Positions 54,214 to 61,674 of a stretch of DNA of 64,000 nt are shown here, one piece after another. The DNA lies in assembly GCF_004138325.1 (NCBI RefSeq), contig NZ_SBLB01000007.1, forward strand, positions 29,947 through 93,946, read 5' to 3'. The notes under the pieces were generated by a model. The model saw only the letters and a program-made list of their open reading frames with translations. It was not told the origin of the DNA and did no database searches. Each line of letters starts with the position of its first letter. The stretch's first letter is position 1. The DNA comes from Spirosoma sordidisoli. GTDB taxonomy: Bacteria > Bacteroidota > Bacteroidia > Cytophagales > Spirosomataceae. Both the position numbers and the translations under genes were made by a program.

Positions 54214-54476
54214 AATAAGTTGACTTAAGTCTGTTCGTTGCCGTGGGCGGTGGTACTGCCTGTCAGGTTTCCCGGCCCGCCAGCCGCTGTTCATAAGCGG
54301 CCTTCACGGCTGGATAACCAATTTTTCTCCGAAAAAAATTTGAATCAGCACCCGACTGGCGCTGTCTGGCGGAGTGGGGGGCGTAGGCCGGCAGGGTAGC
54401 CGGAGCCGTAAACAGGTCCGGGGCCGATGGGATGGCTCAGTTACGTAATTGTGTTACAGTACGTTACCGTAGTTAA

Positions 54477-55664
54477 CTACTTCAGCAAAGCGTCGAGCGC
54501 CGACGAGTCTTCTATGCGGTTGCTATGCCGGTCGAAAATAGCGCCGGAGCTGCCCGTATCCCAGAAAAACGGTAACAGACCGTTGGCTCTGGCCTGCCGG
54601 GTTACGTAGCCGATATAATAAATTCTGCTGGCCTGGTGCAGCCTGAAGGCATCGCCTGTCAGATTGGTGCGTAACTGACAGCCATACTCACCCAGGAGGA
54701 CCGGAATGCCTTTATCGATAAACTGCGTTTTCATCGACCTGAAGGCCGCGTCGACGGTCGATTCTTCGCCATAGGTCGGGTTATGAGCCAGATCGGTTGC
54801 CGAATGATTGCCTTTGCCCCAGTAGAAGAACTGATTACCCCAGGCCTCATCTTTGGTCATGCCGGTAAAATTCCAGGGCGTGTAATAATGAACCTCTACC
54901 ATCAGCCTGTCAGGTACCTCATCTGCGGGCAGTCTAGTCATGAGTTTGTTGGTTGTTTCTATATCGGTCATGGGCCCCTGAACAACCAGAACCCGGTAGG
55001 CATTTTTACCGCCGGTGGAGCGAACGGCGTCGATAAAAGTCTGGTGGTAGGTGAGCAGAATCTCCTGCTGGGCAGCATCCTTCACGGCGGGTTCGTTAGC
55101 ACTGGCAAAAAGCAGATGCTCATCGAAATGCCGCATTCGGGTGGCAATCTGCTCCCAAAAGGCTTTCTGTTTTGCGTTGGTAATGGCCTGTTTTTCGGCG
55201 GTGCAGTTTGACTCCAGCCAGCCGCCATCCCAGTGAATATTGAGCAGTACATACATATCGTTATCGATACAATACCGGATAACCTGTTCGACGCGGTCGA
55301 GCCAGTCGGTTCTGATGCGGGCTGTACTGGCATCGGCATACTGGTCCCATGAACACGGAAGCCGGACGGCGTTAAAACCGCTCTGTTTCAGCAGGTCGAT
55401 ATAAGCTTTGGTGATCAGCGGGTTACCCCATCTGGTTTCGCCACCCATGGCCTCCAGGGTATTTCCGATGTTGATGCCGTGGCTGATAGCGGTGGACAGC
55501 TGAAGCGCGTTGCGCCCCATACCGGCCCGGTCGGGTGCTACAGGTGCAGTATTATAGCTCGGAAAAAGGGTAGCCGGAGGGGCAGTCTCGTTCTGTTGGC
55601 ATCCCGGCAGTACTGTGCTGAACAGAAGCAGATAAAAAACAGACCGTAGCGTCAGCAGTTGCAT
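54477..55664 (-). CDS. Glycoside hydrolase family 5-type lipoprotein
   Basis: A 395-aa cell-envelope enzyme. The lipoprotein signal MQLLTLRSVFYLLLFSTVLPGC ends in the lipobox LPGC, so Cys22 would be lipidated; this sets the start, although in-frame ATGs lie 12 and 66 bp upstream. The GH5 barrel has FNAVRLPCSWDQY, the acid/base Glu in FASANEPAV and the nucleophile Glu in VLLGEYGCQLR. It probably cuts beta-1,4-glucans or mannans. The ThuA-like gene precedes it on the same strand, about 100 bp away. Confidence 0.87.
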   Translation of the reverse strand: MQLLTLRSVFYLLLFSTVLPGCQQNETAPPATLFPSYNTAPVAPDRAGMGRNALQLSTAISHGINIGNTLEAMGGETRWGNPLITKAYIDLLKQSGFNAVRLPCSWDQYADASTARIRTDWLDRVEQVIRYCIDNDMYVLLNIHWDGGWLESNCTAEKQAITNAKQKAFWEQIATRMRHFDEHLLFASANEPAVKDAAQQEILLTYHQTFIDAVRSTGGKNAYRVLVVQGPMTDIETTNKLMTRLPADEVPDRLMVEVHYYTPWNFTGMTKDEAWGNQFFYWGKGNHSATDLAHNPTYGEESTVDAAFRSMKTQFIDKGIPVLLGEYGCQLRTNLTGDAFRLHQASRIYYIGYVTRQARANGLLPFFWDTGSSGAIFDRHSNRIEDSSALDALLK

Positions 55665-55763
55665 AGCAGAAGGCATTTGGCGGAGGGTGGTAGCTGGCTG
55701 AACAGGGCTGAGCGTCGCGCCCGCTGTCATTCGGACGTGGCCGCATCCCGAACCAGCCGGTAA

Positions 55764-56615
55764 TCAGTCGATGGCCCAGTGGAGAGCGTTTTCCAGGAGC
55801 CGGACAAAATGGGGGTCCTGCCAGACGGGCGCGTGGTGGCCCATGGAGGTATAAAACGTCTTTCCCTGCCCAACGGTCCGGTACCACGCCACCGGATGGT
55901 ACTTGCCCATGCCGAAGTTTTTGTCGTTGATCAGCAGCACGTTTCCGTTGGCCACGATCTTGTCGCCGTCGATATGCGACAGAACCCGAACGCCCTCGGG
56001 CTGGGTGAAAAACACGTACCACTCGTCGGTATGCGTCCAGGCTGGGGGGAGCTGCCGCGTCAGGGTCGAGTCGGTAGTAGTAGTGTCCAGGTGCACGGTA
56101 GTTGGCTGGAGCTGCGGGTTGAGGGGGTGGTGCGAAAATCTGGCGCCCAGCAGGTTGTTTTCGTACCAGGGCCAGTGGTGCGAATCGTCGCCGGAGCCGT
56201 GAATACCCAGCAGAGCACCCCCCGCTTCGACGTACTGGCTAAGGGCCTGCTGCTGCTCGTCGTTCAGCACCCGCCCGGTTGAGTTATTGAAAACAACCGC
56301 CCTGAATTGCTTCAGCTGCTCGGGGTTGAACGCGCCCCCTTCTTCGGTTTCGTAGACGAACCAGCCGTTGCGTTCGGCCATCTGCCGAAACACCGGTTTC
56401 GACGCATCGATGGATTCGCCATGCCGATAGCCGGTTGTTTTCGAGAACAGCAGCACCGCCGGTTTGTTGGCGGGGAAATCAATGGCAGGGGGTTCGGTTT
56501 CGTAGCTGACGGGAAACCCGTTTTTTACCTTGTAGATGAACAGCCCGGCCGACGCTACCAGCAGTAGAATCAGGCCCAACAGGCTATACAGGAAAACTTT
56601 AGCCACTTTTTTCAT
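55764..56615 (-). CDS. ThuA domain protein with N-terminal membrane anchor
   Basis: A 283-aa protein of the ThuA family, a class-I-glutamine-amidotransferase-like fold linked to sugar utilisation. A signal anchor (VFLYSLLGLILLLVASAGLF) occupies residues 7-26. Family motifs are VLLFSKTTGYRHGESI, FNNSTGRVLNDEQQQAL and GIHGSGDDSHHWPWYE. The C-terminal GKTFYTSMGHHAPVW and FVRLLENALHWAI segment is typical. The reaction is unknown. It shares its strand and probably its transcript with the GH5 gene. Confidence 0.88.
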   Translation of the reverse strand: MKKVAKVFLYSLLGLILLLVASAGLFIYKVKNGFPVSYETEPPAIDFPANKPAVLLFSKTTGYRHGESIDASKPVFRQMAERNGWFVYETEEGGAFNPEQLKQFRAVVFNNSTGRVLNDEQQQALSQYVEAGGALLGIHGSGDDSHHWPWYENNLLGARFSHHPLNPQLQPTTVHLDTTTTDSTLTRQLPPAWTHTDEWYVFFTQPEGVRVLSHIDGDKIVANGNVLLINDKNFGMGKYHPVAWYRTVGQGKTFYTSMGHHAPVWQDPHFVRLLENALHWAID

Positions 56616-56815
56616 ACAAGTCGGTCAGGATACAGGTAAATGCGTTACCCAAATATATCGACACCGGCCTGAATTTACGAACATATCGTCCTGTATTGAT
56701 CAGGTTACTAACTGGTTATTAGTGGTGTACCTGCTTGTTACGCCAGATTACTTGATCGTTTGGGTTGTCTGCTGAGGTGTAGATTTTAGCTTGAAATAAG
56801 AGAGTGACACGCATA
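56616..56815. other. Gene-free host flank left of the cassette island
   Basis: About 200 bp of AT-rich DNA between the ThuA gene start and the first attC-like site. It would hold the ThuA/GH5 promoter. No TAnnTTTG match at a convincing position and no other signal was found. Confidence 0.5.
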
Positions 56816-56897
56816 CTACGACCGTAGGGGCTAATGGATGGTGCCAAAACCACCCTGAACACGAACTACGCCCAGCCTTTACACCCCTTGGTTGGGC
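56816..56897 (-). other. attC-like recombination site 3, with chimeric R' box
   Basis: On the minus strand it begins GCCCAACCAAGGGGTGTAAA (R'' box GCCCAAC, 56897-56891). The inner arm AGGGGT pairs with GCCCCT near the far end. The expected second core GTTGGGC is replaced by GTCGTAG (56822-56816). It lies just past the stop of the AT-rich nuclease-like gene. An R' box that does not match is what integration at a non-att secondary site would leave at the last cassette. Confidence 0.55.
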
Positions 56898-56954
56898 TGC
56901 AAACTCTCCTTCAGGACGAGATCCCTGTCGCCGGAAATTTCGCCTTGTAACTTT

Positions 56955-58427
56955 TTACTTTGCATTAGAGGCCGATATTTTCCTTCCTGCGTCAATCAAT
57001 ACAATATTAGGTTTATCGTCAATTTTAAGCTCTTTCAAAATTTTACTTACCTTTTCAAATTCACCTGAGTCAAAATATAAAATAACTTTTATTGAGTTTT
57101 GAGTGTTATTTGCTTTTTCGTAGATCTCAACTTGCTTTTCTAAATTCTGCTTTAACTTAGAGTTTGATGCAAGCTTAAATTCTATAAGAGTTTTATTTTT
57201 TGCTCCTTTTGAAACAGCATAGTCTACAGGACCTCTGCCATTGTTAACTTCTCTGTTTACGTCATAATTTGAAGCAAACCAAGTAAGTCGATAAATAATT
57301 TGTAAATCTTCTTCCCGTTTAATTGGTTTCTGATCAATGTAGAAAAGTCTGTATCCGTCTTTATTTTCAATAATGTCTTTAAGATATTCCACTCTTTTCA
57401 AGGCTTCCTCATACGAAGTATCAGGCCTTATCTTGTAAAATTCAGAATCACTCAGTAATTTTTCAACTAACTGAGTGATTTGGAAAATAAATATAGTTTC
57501 AATTTCTTCAACTCTCTGTTGAGAAATATTTTTGGCTCCTTCTTTGTTTTCTTCTTTCTTTTGAATGTAATATTTTATAATTTCTGGAAACTGTTTAATC
57601 GTTTCATGTACTGCTAATGATATTTCTTTTTGAGAGTTCTGTTTGTTTTTAGGTGGTCTTGGCAGCTTATGCTGAAAATAGTTAAAGATTTCATGTCTAA
57701 GTTGATCATTCGGTATTGCATTGCATATACTGATAAAATCTCCTCTCAAATCATTAGCGTTAATCCAATTATCATCTTTTGTTAATATATCTTTGGGTGT
57801 CAATATAACAAAGTCTTTAAACAAATATGGTAATGTATATTCTTTAGGCATCCATCTTTCTAGGCGGTAATCAAAATATACCTTGTCAACATTTATCTTT
57901 TTCAAAAGTGATTCATCAATATGTTCTAAAGCAAATTTCTCTGTATATTCAAGTAGATATTCTTTAGTAAGGTTTGTTGTAAAATCACTAATATTATCTT
58001 TCCCAACGCCTATCTCAAAAAGGCCTACTTTTTCAAGGTGTGAAGATTGAGTAATCCTCTCTTTGCCTAAATCATCAAAAACAATATGCATTGTAGAGGA
58101 CATTGCTCTGCCAAATTTTTCACCTAGTCCACTCCCCCCATTTCCAACCATACTATATCCAAACCAATTTTGTTTGACTTCGGAAAATAAATACCAAGAT
58201 TTAATTTGGGATATATTACTTACACCTGCTTCCGCTTTTGACTTCAAAAACGTTAAGTATTCAATTATACCATTATGTAAGCCTTGATACTCATCTTTCT
58301 TACTTCCGAACAGCAGGAATGGGTCTATAAAGAGCGGTAAGTCATTTATTAATGAAATATTGAATGCGCCATATTCTTCAAGAACTAATGGATCAACATT
58401 GAAAAAATCTGTGAAATATATTTTCAT
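56955..58427 (-). CDS. Putative PD-(D/E)XK nuclease, cassette gene 3
   Basis: A 490-aa AT-rich gene, in marked contrast to the GC-rich host genes. The C-terminal domain carries a PD-(D/E)XK-like motif: Asp402 in GRGPVDYAV, then Glu416 and Lys418 in LIEFKLAS. Residues 1-340 are a large, mainly helical part with no named domain, beginning with MKIYFTDFFNVDPLVLEEYG. The layout (big sensor-like half plus nuclease) is common in phage-defence effectors, but that role is inferred. No signal peptide or membrane span. It is followed by attC-like site 3 and preceded by site 2. Confidence 0.7.
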   Translation of the reverse strand: MKIYFTDFFNVDPLVLEEYGAFNISLINDLPLFIDPFLLFGSKKDEYQGLHNGIIEYLTFLKSKAEAGVSNISQIKSWYLFSEVKQNWFGYSMVGNGGSGLGEKFGRAMSSTMHIVFDDLGKERITQSSHLEKVGLFEIGVGKDNISDFTTNLTKEYLLEYTEKFALEHIDESLLKKINVDKVYFDYRLERWMPKEYTLPYLFKDFVILTPKDILTKDDNWINANDLRGDFISICNAIPNDQLRHEIFNYFQHKLPRPPKNKQNSQKEISLAVHETIKQFPEIIKYYIQKKEENKEGAKNISQQRVEEIETIFIFQITQLVEKLLSDSEFYKIRPDTSYEEALKRVEYLKDIIENKDGYRLFYIDQKPIKREEDLQIIYRLTWFASNYDVNREVNNGRGPVDYAVSKGAKNKTLIEFKLASNSKLKQNLEKQVEIYEKANNTQNSIKVILYFDSGEFEKVSKILKELKIDDKPNIVLIDAGRKISASNAK

Positions 58428-58642
58428 TAGTTCACTTTTATATAGTTGCTAAAATTGGTAAAAGGGTCTCAAATCAGCCTAACCAAGGCGGTTTTCGTGT
58501 CGACATAACCCCAAAAAATCCCCTAACTCCGGCGTTTATGTTGTCAATCGGAGCCGACTAACGAACTCAAAAGCCCGCCTGTCACCCAAGTGCGGCTTGT
58601 CGCCGGAGCGACGGAAAAACTTATTTTATACCTGTCTGGCGT
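58428..58642. other. Cassette leader upstream of the nuclease-like gene
   Basis: This stretch between attC-like site 2 and the gene start has repeated short motifs of the CGACA type: GTGTCGACA near 58499, a GGAG/CTCC hairpin around 58530-58555, and GTCGCCGGAGCGACGG near 58599. It probably holds the cassette's own leader or promoter. Confidence 0.45.
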
Positions 58643-58728
58643 ACCCAACGGCCGCGAAGGCTGATGTTACGTAAAATACACAACTGAACAATAGTCACTT
58701 CAACCTTCACACCCTCGTTTGGTTGGGC
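58643..58728 (-). other. attC-like recombination site 2
   Basis: An 86-bp imperfect palindrome with cores GCCCAAC (58728-58722) and GTTGGGT (58649-58643) on the minus strand. The inner arm CGAGGGT pairs with GCCTTCG, with two G-T pairs. The outer sequence CAAACGAGGGTGTGAAGG aligns with site 1 (CAAATGAGTGTGTAAAGG). It follows the stop of the small coiled-coil gene by about 95 bp. Confidence 0.7.
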
Positions 58729-58823
58729 TGCAAACTTTCCCTCGGGGCAAGCGCCCTGTCGACGGAAAGCTGCCCCATGCGAGCATACAACCACGTAAAA
58801 TTGACGACAAGACCCTAATAACC

Positions 58824-59093
58824 TTACAGCCCTAAGTGCCGCTTTACTTCGTCTTCGTCGAGATTCGGAAGGCTAAGCAGAATCGTTTCAAAACCGCTTA
58901 ATAACGCTACGTGAGTCAATGACTCGTATTTAGACTCAACCTCTTTCGGGTCTGCGTCTAACCGGACTGCAATATCTTTAAAAACCATTTGCTTGAGAAT
59001 TGCTATTTCATATTCAAGTTTCACGATTCTAAGAGTGTTGGTTTGTTGCAACTTCATCATTGCGTCAACCATGTTATCAAATGGGTTTTCCAT
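58824..59093 (-). CDS. Small helical protein, cassette gene 2, function unknown
   Basis: An 89-aa protein, predicted almost wholly helical, with a coiled-coil-like stretch (KLQQTNTLRIVKLEYEIAIL) and an acidic C-terminal part ending LDEDEVKRHLGL. No signal peptide or membrane span and no recognised family. It lies as a single gene between two attC-like sites. A small regulator, antitoxin-like or adaptor role is possible but there is no direct evidence. Confidence 0.6.
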   Translation of the reverse strand: MENPFDNMVDAMMKLQQTNTLRIVKLEYEIAILKQMVFKDIAVRLDADPKEVESKYESLTHVALLSGFETILLSLPNLDEDEVKRHLGL

Positions 59094-59227
59094 ATTTTCT
59101 TATTTTACCTGCTTACTGGGGCGTTTCTCGTGTCGACTGAAGCCGACCAACGAGCCAAACAACTTGCCTGTCGAGACGTGCTCCCTGTCGACCGAAGCCC
59201 ACAAACACGCCACTCTTTTTGCTCCTC
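59094..59227. other. Cassette leader with repeated CGACA motifs
   Basis: On the minus strand the segment between attC-like site 1 and the small gene carries GGCTTCGGTCGACA and GGCTTCAGTCGACA, plus TCTCGACAGG between them. The same units recur in the leaders of the other cassettes. Confidence 0.5.
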
Positions 59228-59312
59228 GCCCAACGTCAATGAGTGTTGATGGTGGGCGAACAACTCACTGAAACAAACGTACCTGAACCTTTACACACTC
59301 ATTTGGTTGGGC
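59228..59312 (-). other. attC-like recombination site 1
   Basis: An 85-bp imperfect palindrome with cores GCCCAAC (59312-59306) and GTTGGGC (59234-59228), a perfect 7-bp pair. After an unequal short spacer the inner arms AATGAGTGT and ACACTCATT pair perfectly over 9 bp. This R''-L''...L'-R' layout with unpaired spacer bases is the hallmark of integron attC sites. It lies about 70 bp past the stop of the 320-aa gene. Confidence 0.75.
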
Positions 59313-59380
59313 TGACCGCCTTACTTCGGGGGCGAGCAACCTGTCGCCCGGCAAGCCGCCCACGCGGGGCGGACAATTTT

Positions 59381-60343
59381 CTACTCTTCATTTTGTTCAT
59401 TGCTCTCAATGAGTATCAGTGATGGAGAAAAATTGTCTTCGTCAAAGTAGTTATCATAATTGAGAATAGAATCGCCACCACCTAACTGATTGTGTAAATC
59501 TCTGAGAATAGAATCCGTTTCTGTCTCAAAGAAACAGTAACCATCATAATCCATAGGGACTTGTCTTGGTAGATCTGATATTCCTGCGTTTTTTCTTTTG
59601 ATAGCTTTATTTCTGGTCACTTCTAAAAAATCCCACATCATTTTTGTCCAATCATCTTGTGTAGATGTGGGATTTTCCTCAAAAGCTCTACCTGATTTGA
59701 ATTTTAGAAAGTCAATTATTTCCTCCGTCAAATCATTATTTATATCTAATGTTTTAGAAGGTGTCGCGCAACCCATCGGGAAAGTGCCGGTCATTCCAGA
59801 AAGCCCGTAAAGAGGATGGTCATCTATTAATAAATATTGTGCTCCATCATTTATGGTTTTTGGCAGAATGTCTCTTTTGTGACCGGTAAGGATACCAGCC
59901 CTTTTATAAGTAAAAAGAGGCCACTCAGTATACAGTTTGAGTTGGTGCTCATCCCCAGTTGATACAGTAACTGTAGGTTTATTAGAAATTTTAGCTTGGA
60001 GCAAAACAGAATTTAACTTTTTTACTCCACTCTTATCAGTATATATGTATATAATTAAAAGATCTCCTATTTCGGGAGACTTTGTTAATCCTATCTCAGC
60101 TAAGGGTTTTTGATGACAGAAAATACCTGTTACAGAGAATCTATATTTAGGAAACGCGGCTTTAAGAATATTGAAAAGGGCTGGTGTAAATTTCAGCGTT
60201 AAAGCCGCAACAAAGTCAGGCTCTTGTGGCTCTTTCCCAAGCTTCATGCACTTATCTACAATGAAGTTAATTGAGTTAATAATTGAGTAGTGAATTAATC
60301 CTCTGAGTATTGGTTCAACTTTGTTGACCTCTCTTGCTCTCAT
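59381..60343 (-). CDS. Putative PD-(D/E)XK-type protein, cassette gene 1
   Basis: A 320-aa AT-rich gene. The segment PEIGDLLIIYIYTDKSG, followed by NSVLLQAKIS, gives Asp94 and the Gln116-Ala-Lys118 motif, the QxK variant of the PD-(D/E)XK nuclease core seen in some restriction enzymes. The C-terminal 150 residues are unrecognised and end in a very acidic tail (LIESNEQNEE). No export signal. The base composition differs from the flanking host genes. A restriction or defence role is inferred. Confidence 0.6.
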   Translation of the reverse strand: MRAREVNKVEPILRGLIHYSIINSINFIVDKCMKLGKEPQEPDFVAALTLKFTPALFNILKAAFPKYRFSVTGIFCHQKPLAEIGLTKSPEIGDLLIIYIYTDKSGVKKLNSVLLQAKISNKPTVTVSTGDEHQLKLYTEWPLFTYKRAGILTGHKRDILPKTINDGAQYLLIDDHPLYGLSGMTGTFPMGCATPSKTLDINNDLTEEIIDFLKFKSGRAFEENPTSTQDDWTKMMWDFLEVTRNKAIKRKNAGISDLPRQVPMDYDGYCFFETETDSILRDLHNQLGGGDSILNYDNYFDEDNFSPSLILIESNEQNEE

Positions 60344-60567
60344 ATAATTATCATCTAATTTAAAAAGAATATAAGGTGCCTTTTTGACACCGAGCGTGAA
60401 ACTTGATAATTCGTACGTACATCGTGTCGACCGAAGCCGTTATGGGCTTGTCGTTCTAAAGTATCCTGTGTCAGCCGAAATCATGAGCTGCTGTTATAAA
60501 CCTTCCCATTGCTAAAGTGCAGTCTGTCGACCGAAACCTGAACGCTACGTTATTGGCTGTTCACACC
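60344..60567. other. Cassette 1 leader with dispersed CGACA motifs
   Basis: On the minus strand: GGTTTCGGTCGACAGACTG near 60525, TTTCGGCTGACACAGG near 60475 and GGCTTCGGTCGACACG near 60430. An AT-rich stretch follows immediately before the gene. No coding frame was seen. Confidence 0.5.
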
Positions 60568-60649
60568 ACCCAACATACTATTGTACGCAACTTCGCTTAA
60601 TAGTATTCGCTTGATAGTGAGCTGTATATCATTAAGCGTACAGTTGACA
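60568..60649 (-). other. Atypical att-like site at the upstream end of the island
   Basis: An 82-bp stretch, the same length as the attC-like sites. Its minus-strand right core GTTGGGT (60574-60568) would begin cassette 1. The inner arms GCGTACA and TGTACGC pair perfectly, and CAAC pairs with GTTG. The far core (TGTCAAC) is imperfect, and a 7-base insertion, ATAGTAT, sits on one side. It may be an attC of a lost cassette, an attI-like site or a host secondary site. Confidence 0.4.
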
Positions 60650-60755
60650 CTTTAGTTAATCTGTATACAAAGAAGTAGTCTGGTGGTGACAGATACTATC
60701 AAAAGTTCATCATGTGAGTTAACGGTAGTTTTTCGCCGGCAGAGGGCATAAAAAT

Positions 60756-60804
60756 GACCCCGGCGGGCAGGTTCCGGGTGAGGGAGGGCCTGGCTGCCGG
60801 GGTC
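60756..60804 (-). terminator. Terminator of the Mla-type ABC operon
   Basis: On the minus strand GACCCCGGC (60804-60796) pairs with GCCGGGGTC (60764-60756), with further pairing inside, followed by ATTTTTAT. It lies about 30 bp past the ATPase gene stop and marks the host boundary right of the cassette island. Confidence 0.75.
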
Positions 60805-60834
60805 GTATGGGGGCTACTGTGCGGGGCGCTGGCC

Positions 60835-61581
60835 TTAGCGGGCGGTTTCGCGGAGGAGTTTGTTGGCGTAAATGAACTCGTTCAGCTCGGCTACGTCAGA
60901 CTGGGTCAGGGTGTCGCTGTTGCCCTCCCAGAGTTTGTTGCCTTTGTAGAGGAACATGATCTTCTCGCCAATCTCCATCATCGAGTTCATGTCGTGGGTA
61001 ATCACGACGGTGGTGATGCGGTACTCGTCGGTGATCTCCTTGATGAGCTGGTCGATCTTGATGGAGGTCAGCGGGTCGAGGCCCGAGTTGGGTTCGTCGC
61101 AGAAGAGGTATTTGGGGTTCAGCACGATGGCCCGGGCAATACCGACCCGTTTTTTCATACCCCCGCTGATCTCCGACGGCATCCGGTCGCCGGCACCTTC
61201 CAGCCCTACGCGTCGCAGACACTCCAGCGCCCGCTCGTTTTTCTCGGCCGCCGACTGCTCGGTCAGCATGTCGAGCGGGAAACGTACGTTCTCGAGCACC
61301 GTTTTCGAGTCGAACAGCGCCGATCCCTGAAACAGGACGCCCATTTCGCGCCGGATGGTCTTCTGCTCGTCGATGTTGCTGGTCAGGAAATTGCGGCCGT
61401 CGTAGAGCACCTCGCCCGAGTCGGGCGTAATCAGCCCGATCATGCACTTCAGCAACACGCTTTTCCCCGTACCGCTGCCGCCAATGATCAGACTCGTATC
61501 GCCCGGCCGAAACGTACCGTCGATACCGGCCAGCACCTGCCGGTCGGTAAACGTCTTGGTTATGTTCTTGATCTCGATCAT
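60835..61581 (-). CDS. ABC transporter ATP-binding protein, MlaF-like
   Basis: A 248-aa ATPase of the lipid-trafficking (Mla/MCE) group, expected at the inner membrane. Walker A is IGGSGTGKSVLLKCM. The signature is SGGMKKRVGIARAI, and Walker B with the Mla-type finish is LFCDEPNSGLDPLTS. It is downstream of the permease gene on the same strand, so together they form an importer or exporter of phospholipid across the envelope. MIEIKN at 61581 (ATG) is preferred to a TTG two codons earlier. Confidence 0.9.
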   Translation of the reverse strand: MIEIKNITKTFTDRQVLAGIDGTFRPGDTSLIIGGSGTGKSVLLKCMIGLITPDSGEVLYDGRNFLTSNIDEQKTIRREMGVLFQGSALFDSKTVLENVRFPLDMLTEQSAAEKNERALECLRRVGLEGAGDRMPSEISGGMKKRVGIARAIVLNPKYLFCDEPNSGLDPLTSIKIDQLIKEITDEYRITTVVITHDMNSMMEIGEKIMFLYKGNKLWEGNSDTLTQSDVAELNEFIYANKLLRETAR

Positions 61582-61587
61582 AAACAA

Positions 61588-61666
61588 TGAGTGAATGGGT
61601 GATTGAGTGAATGAGTGAAAAGGCCGGAGGCTGGACTATCCTGCCGCTCAATCACCCATTCACTCA
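61588..61666. repeat. Inverted repeat of GAGTGAATG-type units inside the Mla operon
   Basis: Arms at 61588-61607 and 61647-61666 pair perfectly over 20 bp (TGAGTGAATGGGTGATTGAG and its complement). Each arm is extended by further GAGTGAATGAG units. It occupies the gap between permease and ATPase genes and is closely related to the hairpin after secDF. Confidence 0.75.
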
Positions 61667-61674
61667 ATCACTCA

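Noticed and set aside
56816-59312. Calling the three repeats a CRISPR array
   Set aside because: Copies are about 0.6-2.4 kb apart with genes between them, far too distant, and each is itself a long palindrome.
56955-60343. Reading the AT-rich island as a prophage or plasmid remnant
   Set aside because: No capsid, tail, integrase, replication or transfer gene is present, and single genes separated by conserved palindromes fit cassettes better.
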